Origin: JBHHZI01 sp046757965
GTDB lineage: Bacteria > Acidobacteriota > Polarisedimenticolia > SMYD01
Direction of reading: 5' to 3'
Assembly (NCBI GenBank): GCA_046757965.1
Contig: JBHHZI010000055.1
Location: forward strand, 1-19,132
Length of the DNA stretch: 19,132 nucleotides
Below, piece by piece: positions 1-7,123 of this stretch. The notes under the pieces are model-generated. The model did not search any database. It saw nothing but the letters and a program-made list of their open reading frames with translations, and was not told the origin of the DNA. Within the stretch, counting starts at the first letter, position 1; every line of letters starts with the position of its first letter. A program made the translations under genes and the position numbers.

Positions 1-180
1 GCGCTCGACGTCCCCCGATCGCTGCAGCCGGCGGAGACGGTGGGCTTCTCGCAGCACAGGACCGCGGATGTCATAACAGACATCGGCCAGCTTCGTCGAC
101 TTGCTGATCGGGGGTCGCCCGACAGGCGTCAGTCGGACCACTCCCGGGGCCGGGTCGCGGCCATCGCGGTCAGCGGCCAT
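1..180 (-). CDS. AlaA-like alanine/aspartate-family aminotransferase, N-terminal 60 residues (partial)
   Basis: Reading the minus strand from an ATG at 180 gives 60 open codons to the window edge. Residues 26-47 contain SKSTKLADVCYDIRGPVLRE, which closely matches the N-terminus of E. coli AlaA (SSKLENVCYDIRGPVLKEA as I recall it), a PLP-dependent enzyme that makes alanine from pyruvate and glutamate. A GGGTGAT sequence a few bases upstream of the ATG is a plausible ribosome binding site. The first ~25 residues are an extension that the family usually lacks. The PLP lysine and the rest of the fold are outside the window, so alanine versus another aromatic or aspartate-type specificity cannot be decided. 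The gene follows the serine dehydratase on the same strand after 44 bases. This suggests one transcript that takes serine to pyruvate and then to alanine. Confidence 0.72.
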   Translation of the reverse strand, partial: MAADRDGRDPAPGVVRLTPVGRPPISKSTKLADVCYDIRGPVLREAHRLRRLQRSGDVER

Positions 181-224
181 CAGCAATCACCCATCGTGAA
201 ATCGTGTTCCATGGCAGATAAAGG

Positions 225-1643
225 TTAGCAATCGGCCAGGTTGACTGGCAGGTGCACGGCCAGTCCGCCTTCGGCGGTTTCCTTGTACTTGGTGCTCATG
301 TCGCGGGCGGTGTCCCACATCGATCGGATCACGGCGTCGAGTGAGACCCTGGCAAGCTCCGGGTCGCCTTCCAGAGCCAGGTTCGCCGCGGTGATGGCCT
401 TGATCGCGCCCATCGAGTTGCGCTCGATGCAGGGAATCTGAACCAGTCCGCCGACCGGGTCGCAGGTCATGCCCAGATGATGTTCCATGGCGATCTCCGC
501 CGCCATCAGGACCTGCCCCGGCGTGCCGCCCCGACGCTCTGCCAGAGCCGCCGCGGCCATGGCGGACGACACGCCGATCTCCGCCTGGCAACCGCCCATC
601 GCCGCCGAGATGGTGGCGCCCTTCTTGAACAGGCTGCCGAACTCGCCGGCGACGAGCAGGAACTGCCGCACGTCGTCGTCGGTCACCTTGTCGCTGAAGC
701 AGACGTAGTACAGCAGCACGGCAGGGATCACTCCGGCGGAACCGTTGGTCGGCGCCGTGACCACGCGTCCGAAGTCGGCGTTCTCCTCGTTGGTCGCGAT
801 GGCGAAGCAACTCACCCACCGGAGGGTGCGCCGGAACGACGGCTGCTGGCCACGGATCTCGTCCAGCCACTCCTTGCGGGTGCCTGGCGTGGCGCCGGCG
901 AGCAGGCCGCGGGCCAGCTGCGGCGCCCGCCGCCGCACCTTCAGACCGCCAGGCAACTCGCCTTCGGCGTGGCAACCCCTGTACACGACTTCCTGCATCG
1001 TCTCCCAGATATGATCCAGGGCCGAGTGGATCTCCGGCGGATCGAGACGACTCCTCTCGTTGGCCATCACGATATCGGCGATCGGTTTCCCTTCTCTCTG
1101 GCAGTGTTCCGCCAGATCCTGACCGCTCTGGATCGGAAAGGGCATGGGCTTGCCGCGGGCCGGCGGTTCCTGATGCTCCTTGACGACGAACCCACCGCCG
1201 ATGGAGTAGTAGGTGCAGGAGAGTATCTTCCCGCCTTCGAGCTCGTAGCGAAAGCAGATGCCGTTGGGATGAAACGGCAGCGCCGTGTCGCCATGAAAAT
1301 GGAGGTCTCCGGCGAGGTCGAACGGGACGCGTCTGCGGCCGGCCAGGTCGAGCCTCCCGGTGGAGTGCACGGCCGCGACCTTCTCGTCGATGGTGCTCGT
1401 GTCGATGGTCGCGTGGTCCTCGCCGCCGAGCCCGAGCAGCACGCCGACATCGGTGCCGTGCCCCTTGCCCGTCTTGGCGAGCGATCCGTAGAGGTCGACC
1501 TGCACGCGGCACACGTGGTCGAGTGCCCCCTGCGCCTCGACCTCGGTGAGGCTCATCCGGGCTGCGTTCCACGGTCCCATGGTGTGGGAACTCGACGGTC
1601 CGATGCCGACCTTGAAGATGTCGAAGACACTGATCTGTTCCAC
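225..1643 (-). CDS. sdaA: L-serine dehydratase (L-serine ammonia-lyase), iron-sulfur, single chain
   Basis: This cytoplasmic enzyme deaminates L-serine to pyruvate and ammonia with a [4Fe-4S] cluster. The N-terminus VFDIFKVGIGPSSSHTMGP is the family signature (SLFDMFKVGIGPSSSHTVGP in E. coli). The cluster cysteines are present: GGCQAEIG, then MTCDPVGG, then QIPCIERN, with 41 and 10 residues between them, matching Cys343/385/396 of E. coli SdaA. Both the beta and alpha domains are in one chain of 472 residues, slightly longer than the usual ~455. I chose the GTG at 1643 because GGAGG lies five bases upstream and the protein then begins where E. coli SdaA does. An ATG at 1655 and a GTG at 1670 are in frame but lack a good site. 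The gene is divergent from the biotin operon and upstream of the AlaA-like gene. Confidence 0.95.
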   Translation of the reverse strand: MEQISVFDIFKVGIGPSSSHTMGPWNAARMSLTEVEAQGALDHVCRVQVDLYGSLAKTGKGHGTDVGVLLGLGGEDHATIDTSTIDEKVAAVHSTGRLDLAGRRRVPFDLAGDLHFHGDTALPFHPNGICFRYELEGGKILSCTYYSIGGGFVVKEHQEPPARGKPMPFPIQSGQDLAEHCQREGKPIADIVMANERSRLDPPEIHSALDHIWETMQEVVYRGCHAEGELPGGLKVRRRAPQLARGLLAGATPGTRKEWLDEIRGQQPSFRRTLRWVSCFAIATNEENADFGRVVTAPTNGSAGVIPAVLLYYVCFSDKVTDDDVRQFLLVAGEFGSLFKKGATISAAMGGCQAEIGVSSAMAAAALAERRGGTPGQVLMAAEIAMEHHLGMTCDPVGGLVQIPCIERNSMGAIKAITAANLALEGDPELARVSLDAVIRSMWDTARDMSTKYKETAEGGLAVHLPVNLADC

Positions 1644-1648
1644 GTGTG

Positions 1649-1653
1649 CCTCC
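1649..1653 (-). promoter_or_regulatory. Ribosome binding site that decides the sdaA start
   Basis: On the minus strand GGAGG sits five bases before the GTG at 1643. It overlaps the alternative ATG at 1655, so it cannot serve that start. Confidence 0.6.
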
Positions 1654-1655
1654 AT

Positions 1656-2044
1656 AGCACGACATGACACGGTCAGATGACATGCAGGTCGGCCGTTCAG
1701 CGGCCGTCGGGCAGAATCCCTGTCCTGTATCCGCGTCGTGCTCGACAGTTTATGTCCTCGTCGCTGCTCGATGCAGCCAGCTTGTCCTCGAGGTCATGGC
1801 CGACCCGGATCGGATGGAGACCATCGTACACCGGTGCTCGTTCTCGGACGACCGGCCGACGTCTGTGCGCTCCCGCACCGCCTTGTTGTGTTGCGCCTGT
1901 CTCTCAGGGTCAGGTAAGCTTTGCCGGCCCATCGGCACACGTCGCCGGAGCGCGGGGACAGGACCTTTTCCGGCATGCCTCGGAGCGGCGTCGCAAGGGC
2001 TCGAGAAGATCCGAGAGCTGCATGAACCCGACACACGAGATCAG
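1656..2044. other. Divergent intergenic region between sdaA and bioB
   Basis: About 390 bases separate the two divergent genes. The plus strand is open in the bioB frame from 1664, but the predicted residues are arginine- and serine-rich and resemble nothing, and BioB homologues do not have such an extension. I treat it as non-coding. It holds a short GC hairpin (CGGCCG-N5-CGGCCG, 1690-1706) in the sdaA leader and copy 1 of the paired element (1811-1856). I see no convincing -35/-10 pair for bioB and no classical BirA operator (TTGTAAACC-type palindrome). Confidence 0.6.
1811..1856. repeat. Copy 1 of a paired ~46-base element, upstream of bioB
   Basis: This stretch aligns without gaps to 6569-6614, with 37 of 46 positions identical by hand count. 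The core CCATCGTACACC (1821-1832) is identical. The core is part of an imperfect inverted repeat (ACCATCG-TACAC-CGGTGCT, 5 of 7 arm positions pairing). It lies about 190 bases before the bioB start, in the same orientation as copy 2. It may be an operator, a promoter element or a mobile repeat; the sequence alone does not say which. Confidence 0.6.
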
Positions 2045-3040
2045 ATGACGGCTGACCAGAATCCGAGCTCGGCACCGTGGCCCCGGCAATCAGCCGGTCG
2101 CACGGACTGGTCCGCCGCGGATATCCGGGAGATTCACCAGATGCCGTTTCCGGATCTGATCTACCGGGCACAGACGGTGCATCGTGCCCACCACGATCCC
2201 GTCAGGGTGCAGCTTTGTACCTTGCTCTCCATCAAGACCGGTGGCTGTGCCGAGGATTGCAGGTACTGTCCCCAGAGCAGCCGCTACGAGACCGGCGTGG
2301 AATCCGGCCGGCTGCTGGATCTGGCCGCAGTGCTGGCGGCGGCGGGCCGGGCACGAGAACAAGGGTCCACTCGTTTCTGCATGGGCGCGGCCTGGCGCAG
2401 CCCACCTGACGGACCACAGTTTCAGCGCATCCTCGACATGGTCCGCGGTGTTCGCGACCTGGGCCTGGAAGCTTGCTGCACCCTGGGGATGCTGACTGCA
2501 GCACAGGCCGCCGAGCTGGCGGGAGCGGGACTGACGGCCTACAACCACAACCTCGACACCGGACCCGCGTTCTACCAGCAGATCATCTCCACGCGCCGCT
2601 TTGATGAACGGCTGGACACCCTGCAACGGGTGCGAGAGGCCGGCATCACCGTCTGCTGCGGCGGCATCATCGGCATGGGTGAGAGTCTGGACGATCGCGT
2701 CGAGCTGCTCACGGTCCTGGCCGGCTTTGCGCCTCATCCGGAGAGCGTGCCGATCAACGCTCTGGTGCGTGTGCCGGGCACACCCCTTGCAGGACAGCCG
2801 CCTCTGGATCCCCTGGAAATGGTTCGCATGGTGGCCACGGCCAGGATCGTGCTGCCTGTCTCCCGGGTGCGTCTCAGTGCCGGGCGGGCGCAGATGTCCG
2901 ACGAGACCCAGGCCCTCTGCTTTCTCGCCGGAGCCAACTCCATCTTCACCGGTGACACGCTTCTCACCACAGAGAACCCAGGCGAGGAACACGATCGACG
3001 TCTGCTGAAGAAACTCGGTCTGTCGCCTGCCGCGGCCTGA
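2045..3040 (+). CDS. bioB: Biotin synthase (radical SAM)
   Basis: BioB inserts sulfur into dethiobiotin, the last step of biotin synthesis, using a SAM-cleaving [4Fe-4S] cluster and a sacrificial [2Fe-2S] cluster. The radical SAM triad is C68-A-E-D-C72-R-Y-C75 within GGCAEDCRYCPQ. Other BioB signatures are YNHNLDT, GGIIGMGE, PINALVRVPGTPL, and RLSAGR followed by FLAGANSIFTGD and LLTTENP. The length of 331 residues matches the family (335 in B. subtilis, 346 in E. coli). I chose the ATG at 2045 because upstream in-frame sequence is unlike BioB and the first conserved residues follow about 25 codons later. The ribosome site (GAGA) is weak. The stop overlaps the bioF start (TGATG), so translation is probably coupled. 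It heads the operon bioB-bioF-bioDA. Confidence 0.97.
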   Translation: MTADQNPSSAPWPRQSAGRTDWSAADIREIHQMPFPDLIYRAQTVHRAHHDPVRVQLCTLLSIKTGGCAEDCRYCPQSSRYETGVESGRLLDLAAVLAAAGRAREQGSTRFCMGAAWRSPPDGPQFQRILDMVRGVRDLGLEACCTLGMLTAAQAAELAGAGLTAYNHNLDTGPAFYQQIISTRRFDERLDTLQRVREAGITVCCGGIIGMGESLDDRVELLTVLAGFAPHPESVPINALVRVPGTPLAGQPPLDPLEMVRMVATARIVLPVSRVRLSAGRAQMSDETQALCFLAGANSIFTGDTLLTTENPGEEHDRRLLKKLGLSPAAA

Positions 3041-4179
3041 TGCAAGCGATCCTCGACGGGCTGGCGGCCGATCTGGCCGGTCGCAAATCAGACGATCTGC
3101 ACCGTGAGCTGGAACTGCCGCAGGGAATCGACTTCGCCTCCAATGACTACCTGGGCCTCTCGACGCACCCGCAGTTCAGACCCCGTCTGCTGGAGGCGCT
3201 CGCGAGCGGTCCTCTGGCGGCGCCATCGTCTCGTCTGGTGCGCGGCCACACATCCGCTCATGCAGCCCTCGAAAGACGGCTGGCGGCTTTCAAGGGGACG
3301 GAGGCGGCCTTGCTGTTCGGCACCGGGTATCAGGCCAATACCGGATTGCTCGGCGCTCTCCTGTCGCCCGCCGACCGTGTGCTCTCCGATGCGCTCAACC
3401 ATGCCAGCCTCATCGATGGGATGCGGCTGGCCCGGGCCGAGAAGGTGATCTTCCCGCATCTGGATGTCGCCGCCGTGGAGAGGGAACTGCTCAGGCCCTG
3501 GCCAGGAGGCGTCACCTACCTGGTGACCGAATCGCTGTTCAGCATGGAAGGCGACCGGGCCCCTCTCGATGCGTATGCCGACCTGACCCGGCGGTACGGG
3601 GCCGGGCTGCTGGTGGATGATGCCCATGCCGTGGGCGTCCACGGGGTGGAGCGAGGTTCAGGGCTCACGGAGACGTTCGGAGTTGCGAGGCGCGTGCTGG
3701 CCTGTGTGTCGACCTTCGGCAAGGGACTGGGTCTGTTCGGCGCGTTCGTGGCCGGGCCTCGCGTGGTCATGGAGACCCTGATCAACCAGGCGCGCCCTTT
3801 GATCTTCTCGACGGCGGTGCCGCCGCTGCTGCTGGCGGCCATCTCCGTCTGTCTGGACCTTCTCGAAGCCGAGCCGGACCGTCGCCGCCGGGTCCTGGCC
3901 CTGGCGGAGCGGCTCAGACAGCGTCTTGCCGCCGCCGACCTGGTCTGTCTCGGCAGTCAGTCGGCCATCGTGCCGGTGCTGCTGGGCGCGAATCACCGGG
4001 CCTTGCAGGTGGCACGGGCGGTCAGACAGAAGGGGTTCGATGTCCGGGCCATTCGCCCCGAGACGGTGCCGCCCGGCACGGCCCGCATCCGGATCTCGGT
4101 TCATGCCGATCACAGCGAGGATCAGATCGACGCCCTGGCTGCGGCGCTCCAGGCAGCGGTGCGGAGATATCGATCATGA
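3040..4179 (+). CDS. bioF: 8-amino-7-oxononanoate synthase (KAPA synthase)
   Basis: BioF is a PLP enzyme that condenses pimeloyl-CoA or pimeloyl-ACP with L-alanine to give 7-keto-8-aminopelargonate. It belongs to the alpha-oxoamine synthase family. Signatures seen are DFASNDYLGL near the N-terminus, SSRLVRGHTSAHAALE, DALNHASLIDG, VDDAHAVGVHG and the PLP-lysine motif STFGKGLG, with Lys228 as the Schiff-base lysine. Its 379 residues match E. coli BioF (384). The ATG at 3040 overlaps the bioB stop, and the end overlaps the bioD start by four bases (ATGA). 2-amino-3-ketobutyrate ligase and ALA synthase share the fold. The position inside a biotin operon and the overall length support BioF. Confidence 0.95.
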   Translation: MQAILDGLAADLAGRKSDDLHRELELPQGIDFASNDYLGLSTHPQFRPRLLEALASGPLAAPSSRLVRGHTSAHAALERRLAAFKGTEAALLFGTGYQANTGLLGALLSPADRVLSDALNHASLIDGMRLARAEKVIFPHLDVAAVERELLRPWPGGVTYLVTESLFSMEGDRAPLDAYADLTRRYGAGLLVDDAHAVGVHGVERGSGLTETFGVARRVLACVSTFGKGLGLFGAFVAGPRVVMETLINQARPLIFSTAVPPLLLAAISVCLDLLEAEPDRRRRVLALAERLRQRLAAADLVCLGSQSAIVPVLLGANHRALQVARAVRQKGFDVRAIRPETVPPGTARIRISVHADHSEDQIDALAAALQAAVRRYRS

Positions 4180-6395
4180 GCCTCATGGTGCTGGGCACCG
4201 ACACCGACGTGGGCAAGACAGTGGTCTCATCACTCATGGTGGTGAACGCCGCCCTGGCGGATCCCGGCGGTGGGAGGGGAGAGATCCGCAAGACACCCGG
4301 GCCTGCCGGCAAGGCCCGCGTGGGCTACTGGAAACCGGTGGCCACAGGCGGGCAGGACGGCCGGGACACCGGGTTCGTGAGGCGTGTGTGTCACGGCCGG
4401 GGCGGTGTGACCATCCCTGACGAGGCGTATTTGCTGGATGCACCCACCTCACCCCATGCCGCCGCTGCCGGAGAGGGCCGGAGCATCGACATCGGGCTCA
4501 TCGTGAAACGCTGGCGACAGCATCTTGCCCGGCACCCCGGGGCGGGCTGGGTGGTGGAAGGCCTCGGCGGTGTGATGGTGCCCCTCGACCAGCATGGCAC
4601 GCTGCTGGTGGACCTGGTGGCGCGTCTGGATCTGGCCTGTCTGGTGGTGGCCCGGGCCGGCCTGGGCACCTTGAACCACACCCTCCTGACACTGGAAGCC
4701 CTCAGGAACCGGGGACTCACAGTGGCCGGCCTGGTGCTCAACGGTCCCTTTCATGCCGCCAACCGCGACGCTCTCGTGAAGTGGGGCGATGTGGACCTGG
4801 TGCTGCAGGTGCCGCCGATCCCGGTGCTGACAGCGGAGAGCCTGCAGGCGGCGGCCCGGCGAGTGGATCCCAAAGGCCGGCTGTCGGCCCTGGTTCTCGA
4901 CCAGCCGGACCGGCCGGGGGAACCGGCGGCCGGCGTTGCAGAAGGTGTGTGGATCGACCGGGCTGCTTCTCCTCGAGCAATGATGCAGGGAGGGGCAAGA
5001 CGAGGTGGGCGACGCGCGTCGGGGTTGGATGCGTCCGGCACGCTGCCGGCATCATTGCAGGCAACGGGTGGGATCGCGCGGAGTGCGGCGGGAGATCCCG
5101 ACTGGCTGCAGGCGGATCTCCAGCACGTCTGGCATCCGTACACGCAGATGCTGACCGCGCCTGCGCCACTCCCGGTGGAACGGGCCGAGGGCGTCTATCT
5201 CTTCACCTCGGATGGCCGCCGCATCCTCGACGGCATCTCATCCTGGTGGGTGAACATCCATGGCCACAACCACCCGCGCTTGAACCGCGCCGTGGCCCGG
5301 CAGTCCGAGCGTCTGGCCCAGGTGATCTTCGCCGGCTTCACCCATGAACCGGCGGCGCGTCTGGCGGCGGCACTGGCCGCACGGGCACCCGGCTCGATGC
5401 CCCACGTCTTCTACTCGGATGATGGCTCCACCGCCGTGGAGGTGGCGCTGAAGATGGCGTATCAGTCCTGGCGAAATCGTGGGGAGACACACCGGACACT
5501 GTTCGTGGCCCTGGAGAACGCCTATCACGGGGATACATTCGGGAGCATGGCCGTGGCTGAGGCCACGGTCTTCAACCGGGAGTTCTCCGATCTCTTCTTC
5601 GAGGTTCTCAGGGTTCCGACTCCACCGGTGCGAGGCTGCGGCCAGGGAACCGATCATCTCGCATGTACGGCCGCCCTGGAGCGACTCCTCGAGACCCGCG
5701 GAGACCGGATCGCCGCCATCATCATCGAGCCGATGGTGCAGGCAGCCGGCGGCATGATTCTCTGGCCGGCCGGGTTCCTCAGACAGATCCGGGCTCTCAC
5801 GGCCGCCCACCGGATCCCCCTCATTGCTGACGAGGTCTTCACCGGTTTCGGCCGGACGGGACCGCTCTTCGCCTGCCAGCACGGGCCGATCGCACCGGAT
5901 ATCCTCTGTCTTTCCAAGGCGCTCACCGGCGGCTACCTCCCCCTCGCGGCCACTCTCTGCACCGACGAGATCTATCAGGCTTTCCTCAGTGAGGACCGGG
6001 GCAAGACCTTCTTCCATGGCCACTCCTACACGGCAAATGCCCTGGCCTGTGCCGTGGCCCTGGAGAGCCTGGATCTGCTGGAAGGCCCACAAGGGCTGGC
6101 GCGTGTCGCCCGGCTCACGCCGCTGTTCCAGGAACGACTGGAGAAGCTGAATCGCCTGGACGTGGTGTCCTCGGTGAGATGCATCGGTGGTCTGGCGGCC
6201 CTCGACCTGGTGCCCGGCAGCAGCGGCGACTACCTGGACCGGCTCGGCCCCACCCTTGCCGCCGGCTTCCTGGAGCGCGGTGTGCTCCTCAGGCCCCTGG
6301 GCAACGTGCTGTACTTCCTCCCGCCCTACGTCATCACCGATGATGAGGCACACCAGGTCTTCGATCTCATGGACGAACTGCTCGCCGGACTCTGA
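4176..6395 (+). CDS. bioDA: Bifunctional dethiobiotin synthetase / DAPA aminotransferase (BioD-BioA fusion)
   Basis: One uninterrupted ORF of 739 residues carries two consecutive biotin enzymes. Residues 1-240 are BioD: P-loop GTDTDVGKT (7-15), WKPVATG with Lys53, EGLGGVMVPL and ARAGLGTLNH. About 17 extra residues lie between the P-loop and Lys53 compared with E. coli. Residues 307-739 are BioA, a class III PLP aminotransferase: HVWHPYTQM, SSWWVNIHGHNHP, YSDDGSTAVEVALKMA, YHGDTFGSMAV, ADEVFTGFGRTG and LSKALTGGYLPL with Lys581 as the PLP lysine. Residues 241-305 are a linker rich in Gly, Ala, Arg and Ser with no recognisable domain. BioA makes diaminopelargonate and BioD closes it to dethiobiotin, so the intermediate could pass between the joined domains. 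The ATG overlaps the bioF stop by four bases. It is the last gene of the operon. Confidence 0.93.
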   Translation: MSLMVLGTDTDVGKTVVSSLMVVNAALADPGGGRGEIRKTPGPAGKARVGYWKPVATGGQDGRDTGFVRRVCHGRGGVTIPDEAYLLDAPTSPHAAAAGEGRSIDIGLIVKRWRQHLARHPGAGWVVEGLGGVMVPLDQHGTLLVDLVARLDLACLVVARAGLGTLNHTLLTLEALRNRGLTVAGLVLNGPFHAANRDALVKWGDVDLVLQVPPIPVLTAESLQAAARRVDPKGRLSALVLDQPDRPGEPAAGVAEGVWIDRAASPRAMMQGGARRGGRRASGLDASGTLPASLQATGGIARSAAGDPDWLQADLQHVWHPYTQMLTAPAPLPVERAEGVYLFTSDGRRILDGISSWWVNIHGHNHPRLNRAVARQSERLAQVIFAGFTHEPAARLAAALAARAPGSMPHVFYSDDGSTAVEVALKMAYQSWRNRGETHRTLFVALENAYHGDTFGSMAVAEATVFNREFSDLFFEVLRVPTPPVRGCGQGTDHLACTAALERLLETRGDRIAAIIIEPMVQAAGGMILWPAGFLRQIRALTAAHRIPLIADEVFTGFGRTGPLFACQHGPIAPDILCLSKALTGGYLPLAATLCTDEIYQAFLSEDRGKTFFHGHSYTANALACAVALESLDLLEGPQGLARVARLTPLFQERLEKLNRLDVVSSVRCIGGLAALDLVPGSSGDYLDRLGPTLAAGFLERGVLLRPLGNVLYFLPPYVITDDEAHQVFDLMDELLAGL

Positions 6396-6568
6396 ACCGG
6401 GCGCGGCACGAAGGCCGTCTCACGTCATTTCCGAGACCGCCTGACCGCTCTCGCTGCTGTGTCCAGACGCCGCCGGAGCGGACAGACAGATCAGTTGACA
6501 TCCAGCCTCTTCCTGGCGGCGGCCGACGACGCTGAGCGCGTCGTGGTCCAGCGCCAGGGGCCCCTTGC

Positions 6569-6614
6569 CGGATGCACACCATCGTACACCGATGGTCGTC
6601 ATTGAACGAGCGGC
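6569..6614. repeat. Copy 2 of the paired ~46-base element, downstream of bioDA
   Basis: This is the partner of 1811-1856, in the same orientation and about 4.76 kb away. Here the core forms a perfect inverted repeat with 7-base arms and a 5-base loop (ACCATCG-TACAC-CGATGGT, 6578-6596). It lies about 110 bases before the GntR start and about 175 bases after bioDA. A palindrome of this size suits a dimeric repressor, but a small repeat bounding the biotin genes is equally possible. Confidence 0.6.
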
Positions 6615-6681
6615 GAATGGACCTGCTGATCCCCCACGGCGGCGCTGGAGATCTCCCGGACCTTGTGTTCTTCGCACATCG

Positions 6682-6704
6682 ATTGTATAGTGTTGCTATA
6701 CAAT
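6682..6704. promoter_or_regulatory. Perfect inverted repeat, probable GntR operator with extended -10 promoter
   Basis: ATTGTATAG and CTATACAAT form perfect 9-base arms around a 5-base spacer (TGTTG), ending 20 bases before the ATG of the GntR gene. The right arm holds an extended -10-like sequence (TGCTATACA, 6694-6702), with no good -35. A repressor bound here would block transcription of its own operon. The AT-rich site stands out from its high-GC surroundings. Confidence 0.7.
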
Positions 6705-6724
6705 AGTGCTGATCGCCTTCGAGC

Positions 6725-7123
6725 ATGCTTGTCCTCCGTGTCGATCTGAACTCGCCGACTCCCGTGTACCGGCAGATCGCCGACGGGCTGCGGGCGGCGC
6801 TGGTCGACGGCGATCCGGCGCCCGGGGAAAAGCTGCCGCCGGTGCGGCAGCTCGCCATGGACCTGGGCGTGCACCACAACACGGTGGCGGAGGCGTACCG
6901 GCTGCTATCGGATGAGGACTGGCTGAACCTGGTGCAGGGCCGGGGAGCTGTGGTGTGCGAGCGCCGGCTTCCGCGGGCTGGTGAGCCGAGCAAGCGCCGT
7001 TTCGCCAGGCGGCTCCGCCTGCTTCTCGCCGAGGCCCGAGGAGAGGGTGTGCGAATGGCTTGGCGGGCGCGCCAGCTCGACCGTGAGGCCCGGCGCCTCG
7101 GCGCGGAGAAAGGGGGCGGATGA
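6725..7123 (+). CDS. GntR family transcriptional regulator, YtrA subfamily
   Basis: This short DNA-binding protein of 132 residues has the N-terminal GntR winged helix-turn-helix and only a small C-terminal tail. Seen in order: PVYRQIADGLRAAL (first helix, about 12-25), PGEKLPPVRQLAMDLGV (about 38-54), HHNTVAEAYRLLSDE (recognition helix region, about 55-69) and the wing LVQGRGAVV (about 75-83). The lack of a ligand-binding domain is typical of the YtrA subfamily, which usually represses its own operon with adjoining membrane or ABC transporter genes. The 20-base gap to the inverted repeat at 6682-6704 fits autoregulation. Its stop overlaps the start of the following membrane protein gene by four bases. 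The effector is unknown. Confidence 0.88.
   Translation: MLVLRVDLNSPTPVYRQIADGLRAALVDGDPAPGEKLPPVRQLAMDLGVHHNTVAEAYRLLSDEDWLNLVQGRGAVVCERRLPRAGEPSKRRFARRLRLLLAEARGEGVRMAWRARQLDREARRLGAEKGGG

Larger units (their letters stand above)
6396..6724. other. Intergenic region between bioDA and the GntR gene
   Basis: This 329-base gap has no credible gene on either strand. It contains copy 2 of the paired element (6569-6614) and the GntR-proximal inverted repeat (6682-6704). I see no clear hairpin followed by a T run after bioDA, so the terminator of the biotin operon is not evident. Confidence 0.6.

Noticed and set aside
187..1683. Alternative long frames across the serine dehydratase, on both strands
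   Set aside because: The sdaA frame has all family motifs and cluster cysteines. The others have none and are frame shadows.
1664..2044. N-terminal extension of BioB by 127 residues
   Set aside because: The predicted extension is unlike BioB, covers the repeat element, and the protein from ATG 2045 has the normal family length.
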